Below, piece after piece: positions 1 to 5,799 of a stretch of 10,503 nucleotides of DNA (positions are counted from its first letter, which is position 1; each line of letters begins with the position of its first letter). Under the pieces are notes generated by a model that saw only the letters and a program-made list of their open reading frames with translations, ran no database searches and had not been told where the DNA came from. This DNA is from Pseudomonadota bacterium (GTDB lineage Bacteria; Pseudomonadota; Gammaproteobacteria; Steroidobacterales; Steroidobacteraceae): assembly GCA_021780395.1 (NCBI GenBank), contig JAJXYU010000321.1, positions 3,541 to 14,043 on the forward strand, written 5' to 3'. A program made the translations under genes and the position numbers.

Positions 1-23
1 TCAAGAACGTGCGCGTGGTCTGA
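1..23 (+). CDS. Possible 3' end of an upstream plus-strand gene
   Basis: Reading from base 3, the plus strand gives Lys-Asn-Val-Arg-Val-Val and then a TGA at 21-23. The codons fit the GC-rich usage of the window. The stop would lie 12 bases from the converging greB stop, a spacing typical of convergent genes here. Only six codons are visible, so no function can be given and the call is weak; it may be noncoding sequence. Confidence 0.2.
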
Positions 24-35
24 ACCGCGTCCCCG

Positions 36-554
36 TCACGCCGGCGGATCGTAGCGAATCTCGAGGATCGTCAGCCGCCGCGGCCCGGTCGGCAGCGCGA
101 CGGTGATCTCCTCGTCGACCGCGCGCCGCAGCAGCGCGCGGCCGAGCGGGGAATCCATGCTCACGTAGTCGGCCGCCATGTCGAACTCGTCCGGACCCAC
201 GATCCGGTGCCAGCGGCGTTCCCCGCGGTCGTCCTCGATGCGGACCCAGGCGCCGAAATACGCCCGGCCGGGATCGCGGCGCGTGCCGGGCGCATGGACA
301 TCGACGATCGTGATGCCCTCGAGGCGCTTGCGCAGGAAACGCACGCGGCGGAGGATCTCGTGCAGGCGCTTCTTGCCGTAGGTGTACTCGGCGTTTTCCG
401 ACCGGTCGCCCTGCGCCGCCGCCGCCGCGACGGCCTGGGTCACGACCGGCCGCTCGACCTGCCAGAGCTGGTGCAGTTCCTCCCGCAGGCGCTTCGCGCC
501 TTCCGGGGTGATGTACTTCGAGGCCGGCGTCGCCGGCGGACGGTATCTGGACAC
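36..554 (-). CDS. greB: Transcription elongation factor GreB
   Basis: GreB binds in the RNA polymerase secondary channel and stimulates cleavage of backtracked transcripts so that elongation can resume. The protein aligns over its whole length with GreB: YITPEGAKRLREELHQLW at the start of the N-terminal coiled coil, then GDRSENAEY, which holds the acidic Asp and Glu of the coiled-coil tip, then YGKKRLHEI, and a C-terminal FKBP-like domain containing FGAWVRIED, IVGPDEFD and SMDSPLGRALL. I chose the GTG at 554, giving 173 residues and the start VSRYRPP, with a G-rich stretch just upstream. An ATG at 602 and another start at 632 stay open in the same frame, but the extra 16-26 residues resemble nothing in GreB. 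E. coli GreB has 158 residues. Identity is secure; the start is less so. Confidence 0.93.
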   Translation of the reverse strand: MSRYRPPATPASKYITPEGAKRLREELHQLWQVERPVVTQAVAAAAAQGDRSENAEYTYGKKRLHEILRRVRFLRKRLEGITIVDVHAPGTRRDPGRAYFGAWVRIEDDRGERRWHRIVGPDEFDMAADYVSMDSPLGRALLRRAVDEEITVALPTGPRRLTILEIRYDPPA

Positions 555-616
555 GCTGCGGGACCCCCGGATGGACGCTTGATAACGTGACCGGCGTCCC
601 ATCGGCGCAACGGCGG

Positions 617-650
617 GTGAGCAGCCGCTCACAGCGTCCGCGCCCGGACG
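617..650. promoter_or_regulatory. Two adjacent 6-4-6 inverted repeats in the divergent greB / 65-aa gene gap
   Basis: Two perfect inverted repeats of the same geometry lie side by side: GTGAGC-N4-GCTCAC at 617-632 and CGTCCG-N4-CGGACG at 635-650. Their centres are 18 bases apart. They lie between the divergent starts of greB (554) and the 65-residue gene (670). They could be operators for a dimeric regulator or hairpins in a leader RNA. The arm sequences differ, so they are not two copies of one site. No convincing -35/-10 pair was found around them. The sequence symmetry is seen directly; a role is inference. Confidence 0.3.
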
Positions 651-669
651 GACCTTAAGCTAGCCTTGC

Positions 670-867
670 ATGGGCATCAAGTACTACACGCACTTCATCG
701 CGCACCAGGACGACGCCGCCGAGCGCAACGAGTACCGCGGGATCGTCGAACTGCTCGGCCGGCTCGAGCTCCGCGAGGGCGATCGTGAACTGGCCCGCGC
801 GCTCGCCCGCAGCTTCGATCTCGAGGAGTCCGCGATCCAGATCCTGCAGTGGCAGCAGCTGCACTGA
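670..867 (+). CDS. 65-residue orphan protein, unknown function
   Basis: I do not recognise this family. The product is soluble and charged: an aromatic start (MGIKYYTHFIAHQDD), a probable helical middle rich in Glu, Arg and Leu (roughly residues 17-50), and a Gln-rich end (ILQWQQLH). It has no signal peptide, membrane segment or cysteine. Almost every codon ends in G or C, as in the secure genes nearby, and the gene is followed at once by terminator structures, so I take it as real. The ATG has no good Shine-Dalgarno; the TAGCCT just upstream sits too close to be a normal promoter for it. It diverges from greB and appears to be a single-gene transcript. Confidence 0.7.
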   Translation: MGIKYYTHFIAHQDDAAERNEYRGIVELLGRLELREGDRELARALARSFDLEESAIQILQWQQLH

Positions 868-875
868 ATCCCCTG

Positions 876-906
876 GCGGGCCTCGCTTCCCTTCGGTGAG
901 GCCCGC
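876..906 (+). terminator. Hairpin just after the 65-aa gene, first of a tandem pair
   Basis: A perfect 9-bp stem, GCGGGCCTC paired with GAGGCCCGC, closes a 13-base loop containing C-TTCG-G, a known stable tetraloop motif. It begins 8 bases after the stop codon. It lacks a U tract of its own, so it is more likely an RNA-stabilising or auxiliary element in front of the true terminator than a terminator by itself. Confidence 0.5.
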
Positions 907-914
907 ACTTCCCC

Positions 915-947
915 AACCCCGGGCGAATCTCCCCGGGGTTTTTTTTT
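915..947 (+). terminator. Intrinsic (Rho-independent) terminator
   Basis: AACCCCGGG (915-923) pairs perfectly with CCCGGGGTT (932-940) around an 8-base loop, and the run of nine T residues at 939-947 forms the U tract. This is a textbook intrinsic terminator. It ends the 65-aa gene transcript and separates it from the TPM-domain genes downstream. Confidence 0.9.
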
Positions 948-962
948 GCCGCGCGGTCCAGA

Positions 963-971
963 TGCTAGACT
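963..971 (+). promoter_or_regulatory. Candidate extended -10 for the TPM gene pair
   Basis: TGCTAGACT reads as an extended -10 element (TGn followed by TAGACT, 4 of 6 to the sigma-70 consensus) between the terminator and the gene at 1024. No matching -35 lies at 16-18 bases; the best match, TTGCCG at 946-951, is only 14 bases away. A start point near 978 would leave a leader of about 45 bases. Some promoter is needed here because the terminator closes the transcript upstream, but this exact site is uncertain. Confidence 0.3.
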
Positions 972-1023
972 CGGCGGCGCGTATCGTCCGAGGCATCGCG
1001 GCATCGTTCCGAGGAGGGAGTGC

Positions 1024-1893
1024 ATGGGCAACCGATCGGGCCGTCATCCGCGGCGCCCCTGCGCGTGGCTCGCGCTCTGCGGTCTGCTCGCGGCCGGGGC
1101 CGCCGTCGCGACGGTGCCGGTGCCGCCGCCGGGCGGCCGGGTGGTCGACCTGACCGGTACCTTGTCCGGCGCGACGGTCGCGCGGGTCGAACAACGACTG
1201 GCCGCGTTCGAGGCCCGCAAGGGCGCACGGATCTCGGTGCTGATGGTTCCGACCACGCGACCCGAGCCGATCACCGATTTCGCGGCCCGCGTCGCCGGCG
1301 CGTGGCGAGCCGGCCGCGAGGGTGGTGACGACGGCGCGATCCTGGTCATCGCGAAGAACGACCACCGGATCCACATCGAAGTCGGGCATGGGCTCGAGGG
1401 CGCGCTGCCCGCGGCGATCGCGAACCGGATCGCGCGGGACACGGTGGCACCGTATTTTCGTGCCGGCGACTTCGACGGCGGCGTCGAGGCGGGGGTCTCG
1501 CGGATGATCGCGGTGATCGACGGCGAGCCGCTGCCGGCATCCGGCCGGCCCTGGATGGCCGGGCACGCGCAGGGCCCGCGGGGACTGCTGCCGCTGCTCA
1601 TGGTCGTGGTGCTGATCGGCGCCGGCGTGTTGCGCGCGCTGCTCGGGCGCCTGCCCGGCTCGCTCGCGAGCGGCGGTCTGGTCGGCGCGCTCGCCTGGCA
1701 CTCGACTCACGGATTCCTGATCGGCGCGGCCGCGGGCGTGCTCGCGCTCGGCCATGCATTGCTGCTCGGCGGCGGATCGGGATGGTCGGACGGCGGTGGC
1801 TTCGGCCGTTGGGATGGATTGGGCGGCGGGGTCGGAGGCGCGGAGGCCGGGGGCACGGAGGCCGGAGGCGGTGGTGCCTCCGGGAATTGGTGA
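1024..1893 (+). CDS. TPM-domain (YgcG-type) exported, membrane-anchored protein
   Basis: The 289-residue product has an N-terminal hydrophobic export signal (about residues 13-30, after Arg-rich residues 4-11). A TPM domain follows (about 35-168) with the family hallmarks VPPPGGRVVDLTGTLS, GGDDGAILVIAKNDHRIHIE and VGHGLEGALPAAI. Two hydrophobic segments come next (about 188-206 and 219-247), then a Gly-rich tail ending GGGGASGNW, the usual end of this family. TPM domains are extracytoplasmic folds; plant TLP18.3 has phosphatase activity and the bacterial role is unsettled. The ATG at 1024 has an excellent Shine-Dalgarno (GAGGAGGGAG, 1011-1020), so the 26-codon extension back to 946 is rejected. 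The stop overlaps the start of a second TPM gene. Relatives often follow a lemA gene; none is visible here. Confidence 0.88.
   Translation: MGNRSGRHPRRPCAWLALCGLLAAGAAVATVPVPPPGGRVVDLTGTLSGATVARVEQRLAAFEARKGARISVLMVPTTRPEPITDFAARVAGAWRAGREGGDDGAILVIAKNDHRIHIEVGHGLEGALPAAIANRIARDTVAPYFRAGDFDGGVEAGVSRMIAVIDGEPLPASGRPWMAGHAQGPRGLLPLLMVVVLIGAGVLRALLGRLPGSLASGGLVGALAWHSTHGFLIGAAAGVLALGHALLLGGGSGWSDGGGFGRWDGLGGGVGGAEAGGTEAGGGGASGNW
1862..1883 (+). other. Stem-loop at the junction of the two TPM genes
   Basis: CCGGAGGC (1862-1869) pairs perfectly with GCCTCCGG (1876-1883) around a GGTGGT loop. It lies in the last codons of the first TPM gene and ends six bases before the GTG start of the second, which has no clear Shine-Dalgarno. 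In the mRNA it could hide the second start until ribosomes finishing the first gene open it. The repeat also encodes the normal Gly-rich tail, so it may be incidental. Confidence 0.4.
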
Positions 1894-2402
1894 CGACGTT
1901 CGTGCGCTGGGTCAGGCACCTGCTCACGCCCCCGTGGTGGATCCGCATCGTTTTTTCGACGCGTACGCGCGCGGCGATCGAAGCGGCGATCGGGCGTGCC
2001 GGACGCGACCATGCGGGCGAGATCCGTTTCGCGGTCGAGACGACGTTGCCCATCGCATCGTTGTGGCGGCGGGTGTCGTCACGGCAGCGCGCGATGGAGG
2101 TTTTTTCGTCGCTTCGCGTCTGGGATACGGAACGGAATAACGGCGTGCTGATCTATGTGCTGTGGGCCGCGCGATCGGTCGAGATCGTCGCGGATCGCGG
2201 GTTCGCGGAGCGGGTGCGTCCCGCGGAGTGGGCGGCGGTCTGCCGGTTGATCACCGGGTATTTCCGCGAGGGCCGTGTCCGTGACGGCGCGATCGCCGGA
2301 ATCGAAGCGGTCGGGGTGTTGCTCGCGCGCCAGCATCCATCGGCCGCGGCATCCGCCGGCGTCGCAGGATCGGCGTCGCTCGACCGATCGGGATTGCTAT
2401 GA
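1890..2402 (+). CDS. Second TPM-domain protein, no signal peptide
   Basis: This 170-residue protein matches the companion TPM protein commonly encoded directly after YgcG-type genes. A short basic N-terminus (VTTFVRWVRHLLTPPWW) is followed by a TPM domain with HAGEIRFAVE, then RVWDTERNNGVLIYVLWA and VEIVADRGFAERV, then the FREGRVRDGAIAGIEAVG helix. The tail (about 141-170) is rich in Ala and Ser. There is no cleavable signal and only a weakly hydrophobic start, so it may stay at the cytoplasmic face. The GTG at 1890 overlaps the upstream TGA (GTGA), which implies translational coupling. The frame is open back to 1782, but that region encodes Arg/Gly-rich shadow of the upstream gene. Two Val-Phe-Ser triplets use the T-rich 9-mer GTTTTTTCG, unusual in this GC-rich sequence. 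Confidence 0.87.
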   Translation: MTTFVRWVRHLLTPPWWIRIVFSTRTRAAIEAAIGRAGRDHAGEIRFAVETTLPIASLWRRVSSRQRAMEVFSSLRVWDTERNNGVLIYVLWAARSVEIVADRGFAERVRPAEWAAVCRLITGYFREGRVRDGAIAGIEAVGVLLARQHPSAAASAGVAGSASLDRSGLL

Positions 2403-2422
2403 CGTTGATTCGTTGAGATAAT
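2394..2422 (+). promoter_or_regulatory. Candidate sigma-70 promoter for the L,D-transpeptidase operon
   Basis: TTGCTA (2394-2399, 4 of 6 to the -35 consensus) is followed after exactly 17 bases by GATAAT (2417-2422, 5 of 6 to the -10 consensus). The surrounding 2403-2430 stretch is the most AT-rich part of the window. The -35 overlaps the stop codon of the preceding TPM gene. Transcription would start near 2429, leaving a leader of about 55 bases before the ATG at 2484. Confidence 0.55.
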
Positions 2423-2483
2423 TGAAGGTTACCGGAGCCGTGTCAAGGTCGCCGCAGGTGCATCGATCGCAACGCCATCGCTT

Positions 2484-3734
2484 ATGAATCCGCCGAATCT
2501 CACCCCGTCACCGATGATCCGCGCGCTCGCGGTCCTGATCGCGAGCGCGAGTCTGGGAGCGTGCTCCTTGTTCCGGCCGCCGGCCCCACCCGATCAGCGC
2601 GCCGACGTCGCGCCGGCTGCGCCGGCGCCCGCGCCCGCGCCGGCGTTGCCGACCCCGGTCGCTCAGGATCGGTTCGTGCTCAAGGGTCCTTACGACGACG
2701 TCGTCGGCACCGTGCAGCGGACCACGATCGGTCCGCACGACACGCTGTCGGACGTCGCGCGCCGCTTCGACATCGGTTACGACGAGGTCACGCTCGCCAA
2801 TCCCGGCGTCGATCCCTGGTTGCCCGGGGTCGGTCGGGTGGTCGTCGTGCCGACGCAGTTCATCCTGCCGGAGGCGCCGCATCGCGGGGTCGTGATCAAC
2901 CTCGCGGCGATGCGGATCTTCTATTTTCCGCCGCGCCGCCGCGGTCAGCCGCAGATCGTCTACACGCATCCGATCGGGATCGGGCGGGTGGCCTGGAAGA
3001 CGCCCGAAGGGACGACGCGGATCATCGGCCGGCAGAAGGACCCCGTGTGGATCGTGCCGAAGTCGATCCGCGCCGAGCATGCGAAGGAAGGCGACCCGTT
3101 GCCCGCGGTCGTGCCCGCCGGCGACAACAATCCGCTCGGCCTGTACATGTTCCAGCTCGGCTGGCCGGGCTACCTGATCCACGGGACGGACAAGCCCTAT
3201 GGCGTCGGGATGCGCGTGAGCCACGGGTGCATGCACCTGTACCCGGAGGACATCAAGCAGTTCTTCCACATGATCCCGGTCGGCACGAAGGTCACCGTCG
3301 TCAACCAGCCGTACCTGTTCGGCTGGCGTGACGGCCGCCTGTACATGGAGGCGTTCGCGCCGTTGAAGGGCTACCGCCGCCTGAACTGGACGGCCGAGCG
3401 GCGCCAGATGCTGCAGCGTGCGCTGCATACGCCGGCCGGTCGCGCGGCGATCCGGCGCGGCTTGCGGATCGACTGGGGACGCGTCGTCGCGCTCGTGCAT
3501 GCGCCGCGGGGCGTGCCGGTCGCGATCGCGCAGCATTCGCCGGGAGTCGACGCGGTCGTCGCGCAGGCGCCGCTCGTCGCCGACACGGTGCCGAAGGGCT
3601 CGAACTGGAACGGCGTCAATCAGCTGTCGATCAGCACGCAGACGTACGATGAACTGACCGGCATCGGTCCTTCTCACAAGAAGGCGCCTCCCGCGGCGAC
3701 TCCCCCATCGGCGAGTCCCCCATCCGGACATTGA
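2484..3734 (+). CDS. LysM/YkuD L,D-transpeptidase lipoprotein (ErfK/YbiS/YcfS/YnhG type)
   Basis: This enzyme class forms 3-3 cross-links in peptidoglycan or attaches proteins to it, using an active-site cysteine in the periplasm. The 416-residue product has a hydrophobic signal ending in the lipobox L24-G-A-C27. A Pro/Ala linker (41-60) follows, then a LysM domain (about 82-124: GPHDTLSDVARRFDIGYDEV through VVVPTQF) and the YkuD catalytic domain (about 134-273). H233 and H247 and the nucleophile C249 are present in YLIHGT and SHGCMHLYPEDI; M-H replaces the commoner I-R after the cysteine. Beyond it is an unassigned extension of about 140 residues ending in a Pro/Ser/Ala tail. The ATG at 2484 lacks a strong Shine-Dalgarno; an ATG ten codons on (2514) is a possible alternative that keeps the signal. 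The stop overlaps the next start by TTGA. Confidence 0.93.
   Translation: MNPPNLTPSPMIRALAVLIASASLGACSLFRPPAPPDQRADVAPAAPAPAPAPALPTPVAQDRFVLKGPYDDVVGTVQRTTIGPHDTLSDVARRFDIGYDEVTLANPGVDPWLPGVGRVVVVPTQFILPEAPHRGVVINLAAMRIFYFPPRRRGQPQIVYTHPIGIGRVAWKTPEGTTRIIGRQKDPVWIVPKSIRAEHAKEGDPLPAVVPAGDNNPLGLYMFQLGWPGYLIHGTDKPYGVGMRVSHGCMHLYPEDIKQFFHMIPVGTKVTVVNQPYLFGWRDGRLYMEAFAPLKGYRRLNWTAERRQMLQRALHTPAGRAAIRRGLRIDWGRVVALVHAPRGVPVAIAQHSPGVDAVVAQAPLVADTVPKGSNWNGVNQLSISTQTYDELTGIGPSHKKAPPAATPPSASPPSGH
3696..3725 (+). repeat. 15-base imperfect tandem repeat at the end of the L,D-transpeptidase gene
   Basis: GCGACTCCCCCATCG (3696-3710) is followed directly by GCGAGTCCCCCATCC (3711-3725), with two mismatches. 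It encodes the Pro/Ser-rich end of the lipoprotein (ATPPS then ASPPS) and stops six bases before the TTG start of the next gene. It probably arose by slippage in a low-complexity tail. Confidence 0.65.
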
Positions 3735-5665
3735 ACCCCCGGCACGCGCTCGCGATCGCCGCGTTCACGCTCGGCATCGTGAGCGCGCCGTTGCCGGCGC
3801 GAGCCGCCGCAACCGCCGAGCGTTCCTACGCGAACCTCGACGCGTTCAGGGTCACGCGGATCGCACTCGATCTCGACGCCGACTTCGCCGCGCATCAGCT
3901 GCGCGGCACCGCGGTGCTGACCGTGCGACGGCTGGATCCGTCGGCCAACCACCTGGTGCTCGACACCGCGGGCCTGAGGATCCTCGAGGTCGCCGAGCTG
4001 ACGCGCGTGACCTATGGGGCGTCGAAGCCGATCGCGCCGTTCTGGGTCAGCCGTCCGTTCCGCCTCGGGGTGCCCGATCCGGTCGACGGCACCTCGTTGA
4101 TCATCGACGTGCCGCGTTCGGACGAGACCCGGGAGTCGTTCCGGATCGAATACGAGACCTCCCCCCACGGGCTCGGCCTCACCTGGACCACGGCGCGCGC
4201 CGGCGGACACGGTGGGCGGTTCTTCTACGCATTGTCGCAGCCGTACGGCGCGCGCAGCTGGATCCCCTTGCAGGACAGTCCGCGCGCCCGCGTCCGGGTG
4301 GCGTTGCGCCTGCGTACGCCGTCGGACATGGTCGCGCTGCTCACCGACGCCGGTGACCCGGCGGCGGCGCCGGCCTTCGCGCCGTCGTCGAAGCGCGCGG
4401 CCGTGCATGCGTTGATCACGCGCCGCGCGCTCGCGCCCTCGCAGCTCGACCTGGTCGTCGCCGACCTGAAATTCGCGCCGATCGACGACCGGGCCGGGGT
4501 CTATGCGGCGGGGTGGAGCGCCCGCGGCCCGGCGCGCGCGCTGCGCGACTACCCGGCGGCAAGAGCCGCCGGCGACCGCCTGCTCGGGGTGGGCGACGGC
4601 GTTCGGCGTGATTTCGTGGTGATGCCCGCCGCATTTGCGTTCCGCGCGCTCGCGGTGCCCGGGCTCAGCCTCCTGTCGCCGACCTTGTTCGATCGTGCCC
4701 GGGATCCGGTGCCGCTCGCCGCGCGGCTGCCGTTCGCGGATGCGTCGGATGCGCTCGCGCCGGCGACTCGCGCCGACGCTTGGATCGGTGAGGCATTCGC
4801 CGCGTACGCGCAGAGCCGCATCGCGGCCGAATTGGCCGGCGCGCCGGCCGCCGCCGCGCTCGACACGCTCGCCTATCTCGAGGAGCGCGCAACGCTCGCC
4901 GGCTCGCCGGCGCTCGAGCGCCTGTGCGGCGGGGTCGCCATCCGGCGATACGGTTACGTCGAGGACCGCCGGCTCGCGCGGGAGAAAGGGCGGTTGTTCC
5001 TCGCGACGCTCGCCGCGGGCCTCGGCCGGTCACGGTTCGATGCGCTCGCGCGTCGCTGGTTCGCGCAGGCGGCGGGTCATGCGACCGGCGCCGCGCGGTT
5101 CGACGGGTTCCTCGAGCATCACCTGCTCGAGCCGGGCGGATCCGCGATCCGTCGCGCGGACCTCGCGCAGTGGCTGCACGACCCGGGCGTGCCGGACGCG
5201 GTCGCGCTGCCCGACGCGGCGTCGCTGCGCGCGGTCGACGCGGTGCGCTCCGCGTGGCTCGCGGGCCGCGTACGCACCGGCGCCCTCGGCGCGCGTCATT
5301 GGTCCGAACCCGAGTGGCGGTATTTCCTCGAGGGCCTGCCGGCGAACGTCGGGGCCGCACGGCTCGCGCGGCTCGACGCCGCGTATCGGCCGATGCACGT
5401 GCTGCCCCCGCATGCGCAGAGCGTGTGGTTGCGGGTCGCGATCGCGAATCGCTATCCGCGCGGCACCGAGGCCGCCCGCGGATACCTCGCGGCCGGGGGG
5501 CGGCTCGATCTGCTCGCGCCGGTCTATGCGGCGCTCGCGGCATCGCCGGACGGCCTCGCGCTCGCGCGTCGGGTGTATTCGGCGGCGCGAGCCGGCTATG
5601 ATCCGCTCGCCGCGGCGCGCATCGGCGCGATCGTCGGCCGGGATGCTGCGGAGCGGACGCAATGA
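3731..5665 (+). CDS. Exported M1-aminopeptidase / LTA4-hydrolase-like protein lacking catalytic residues
   Basis: The 644-residue product has a signal peptide (about 1-26, ending PARAAA) and then the layout of bacterial leukotriene-A4-hydrolase-like M1 peptidases. The N-terminal beta domain (about 33-250) includes FYALSQPYGARSWIPLQDSP, matching the family's substrate-site strand. The thermolysin-like domain (about 262-470) and a helical C-terminal domain (about 500-644) follow. The catalytic signatures are gone. The GGMEN position reads RALAV (305-309). HEXXH reads ARLPF (331-335), with only the third ligand E354 kept, at the exact 23-residue spacing. The transition-state Tyr before E-K-G is R417. 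The GRxK carboxylate site reads GRLD (590-593). The frame is intact, so this looks like a maintained pseudoenzyme, perhaps binding peptides. It starts at a TTG overlapping the preceding stop and ends in an ATGA overlap. Confidence 0.85.
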   Translation: MNPRHALAIAAFTLGIVSAPLPARAAATAERSYANLDAFRVTRIALDLDADFAAHQLRGTAVLTVRRLDPSANHLVLDTAGLRILEVAELTRVTYGASKPIAPFWVSRPFRLGVPDPVDGTSLIIDVPRSDETRESFRIEYETSPHGLGLTWTTARAGGHGGRFFYALSQPYGARSWIPLQDSPRARVRVALRLRTPSDMVALLTDAGDPAAAPAFAPSSKRAAVHALITRRALAPSQLDLVVADLKFAPIDDRAGVYAAGWSARGPARALRDYPAARAAGDRLLGVGDGVRRDFVVMPAAFAFRALAVPGLSLLSPTLFDRARDPVPLAARLPFADASDALAPATRADAWIGEAFAAYAQSRIAAELAGAPAAAALDTLAYLEERATLAGSPALERLCGGVAIRRYGYVEDRRLAREKGRLFLATLAAGLGRSRFDALARRWFAQAAGHATGAARFDGFLEHHLLEPGGSAIRRADLAQWLHDPGVPDAVALPDAASLRAVDAVRSAWLAGRVRTGALGARHWSEPEWRYFLEGLPANVGAARLARLDAAYRPMHVLPPHAQSVWLRVAIANRYPRGTEAARGYLAAGGRLDLLAPVYAALAASPDGLALARRVYSAARAGYDPLAAARIGAIVGRDAAERTQ

Positions 5666-5799
5666 TCAGCGAGTGGATGGGAGTGATGCTCGACGAGATG
5701 TCGCGCAAGAAGGCCGAGGAGGAGCAGGCGCGGCTCGAACGGGATCGGCGGCTCGAGGAACGACCGCAGCGGCGCGACGACCAGCGGCCGAAGGGATGA
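5662..5799 (+). CDS. 45-residue charged helical protein between the M1-like and rhomboid genes
   Basis: The product begins MISEWMGVMLDEMSRKKAEE, followed by EQARLERDRRLEERPQRRDD and QRPKG. It has a short amphipathic, Met-rich start and then a Lys/Glu/Arg/Asp-rich stretch that should be a single charged helix or coiled coil (about residues 9-38). It has no export signal, so it is probably cytoplasmic, possibly lying on the membrane through its start. It overlaps both neighbours by ATGA (5662-5665 and 5796-5799), so it closes the gap between two real genes exactly. That is the best evidence that it is translated. I do not recognise the family. Confidence 0.72.
   Translation: MISEWMGVMLDEMSRKKAEEEQARLERDRRLEERPQRRDDQRPKG

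Noticed and set aside
555..632. N-terminal extension of GreB to an ATG at 602 or an upstream start at 632
   Set aside because: The extra residues do not resemble GreB and run into the inverted repeats of the divergent control region; the GTG at 554 gives a normal length.
655..1755. A 366-codon minus-strand frame spanning the 65-aa gene, the terminator and the first TPM gene
   Set aside because: It crosses an intrinsic terminator and two supported genes, and its composition is that of a shadow frame.
1825..1870. Short direct repeats (GGAGGC and GAGGCCGG units) at the end of the first TPM gene
   Set aside because: They encode the Gly/Ala/Glu-rich tail expected of YgcG-type proteins and are not a separate repeat element.
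2508..3731. A 407-codon open frame on the minus strand opposite the L,D-transpeptidase
   Set aside because: It is an Arg/Asp/His-rich antisense shadow with no recognisable domain; the plus strand encodes a clear LysM/YkuD protein.
4635..5795. Upstream part of the frame that contains the rhomboid gene
   Set aside because: It reads as an Arg/Ser-rich shadow of the M1-like gene. The rhomboid starts at the ATG at 5796, which overlaps the stop before it.
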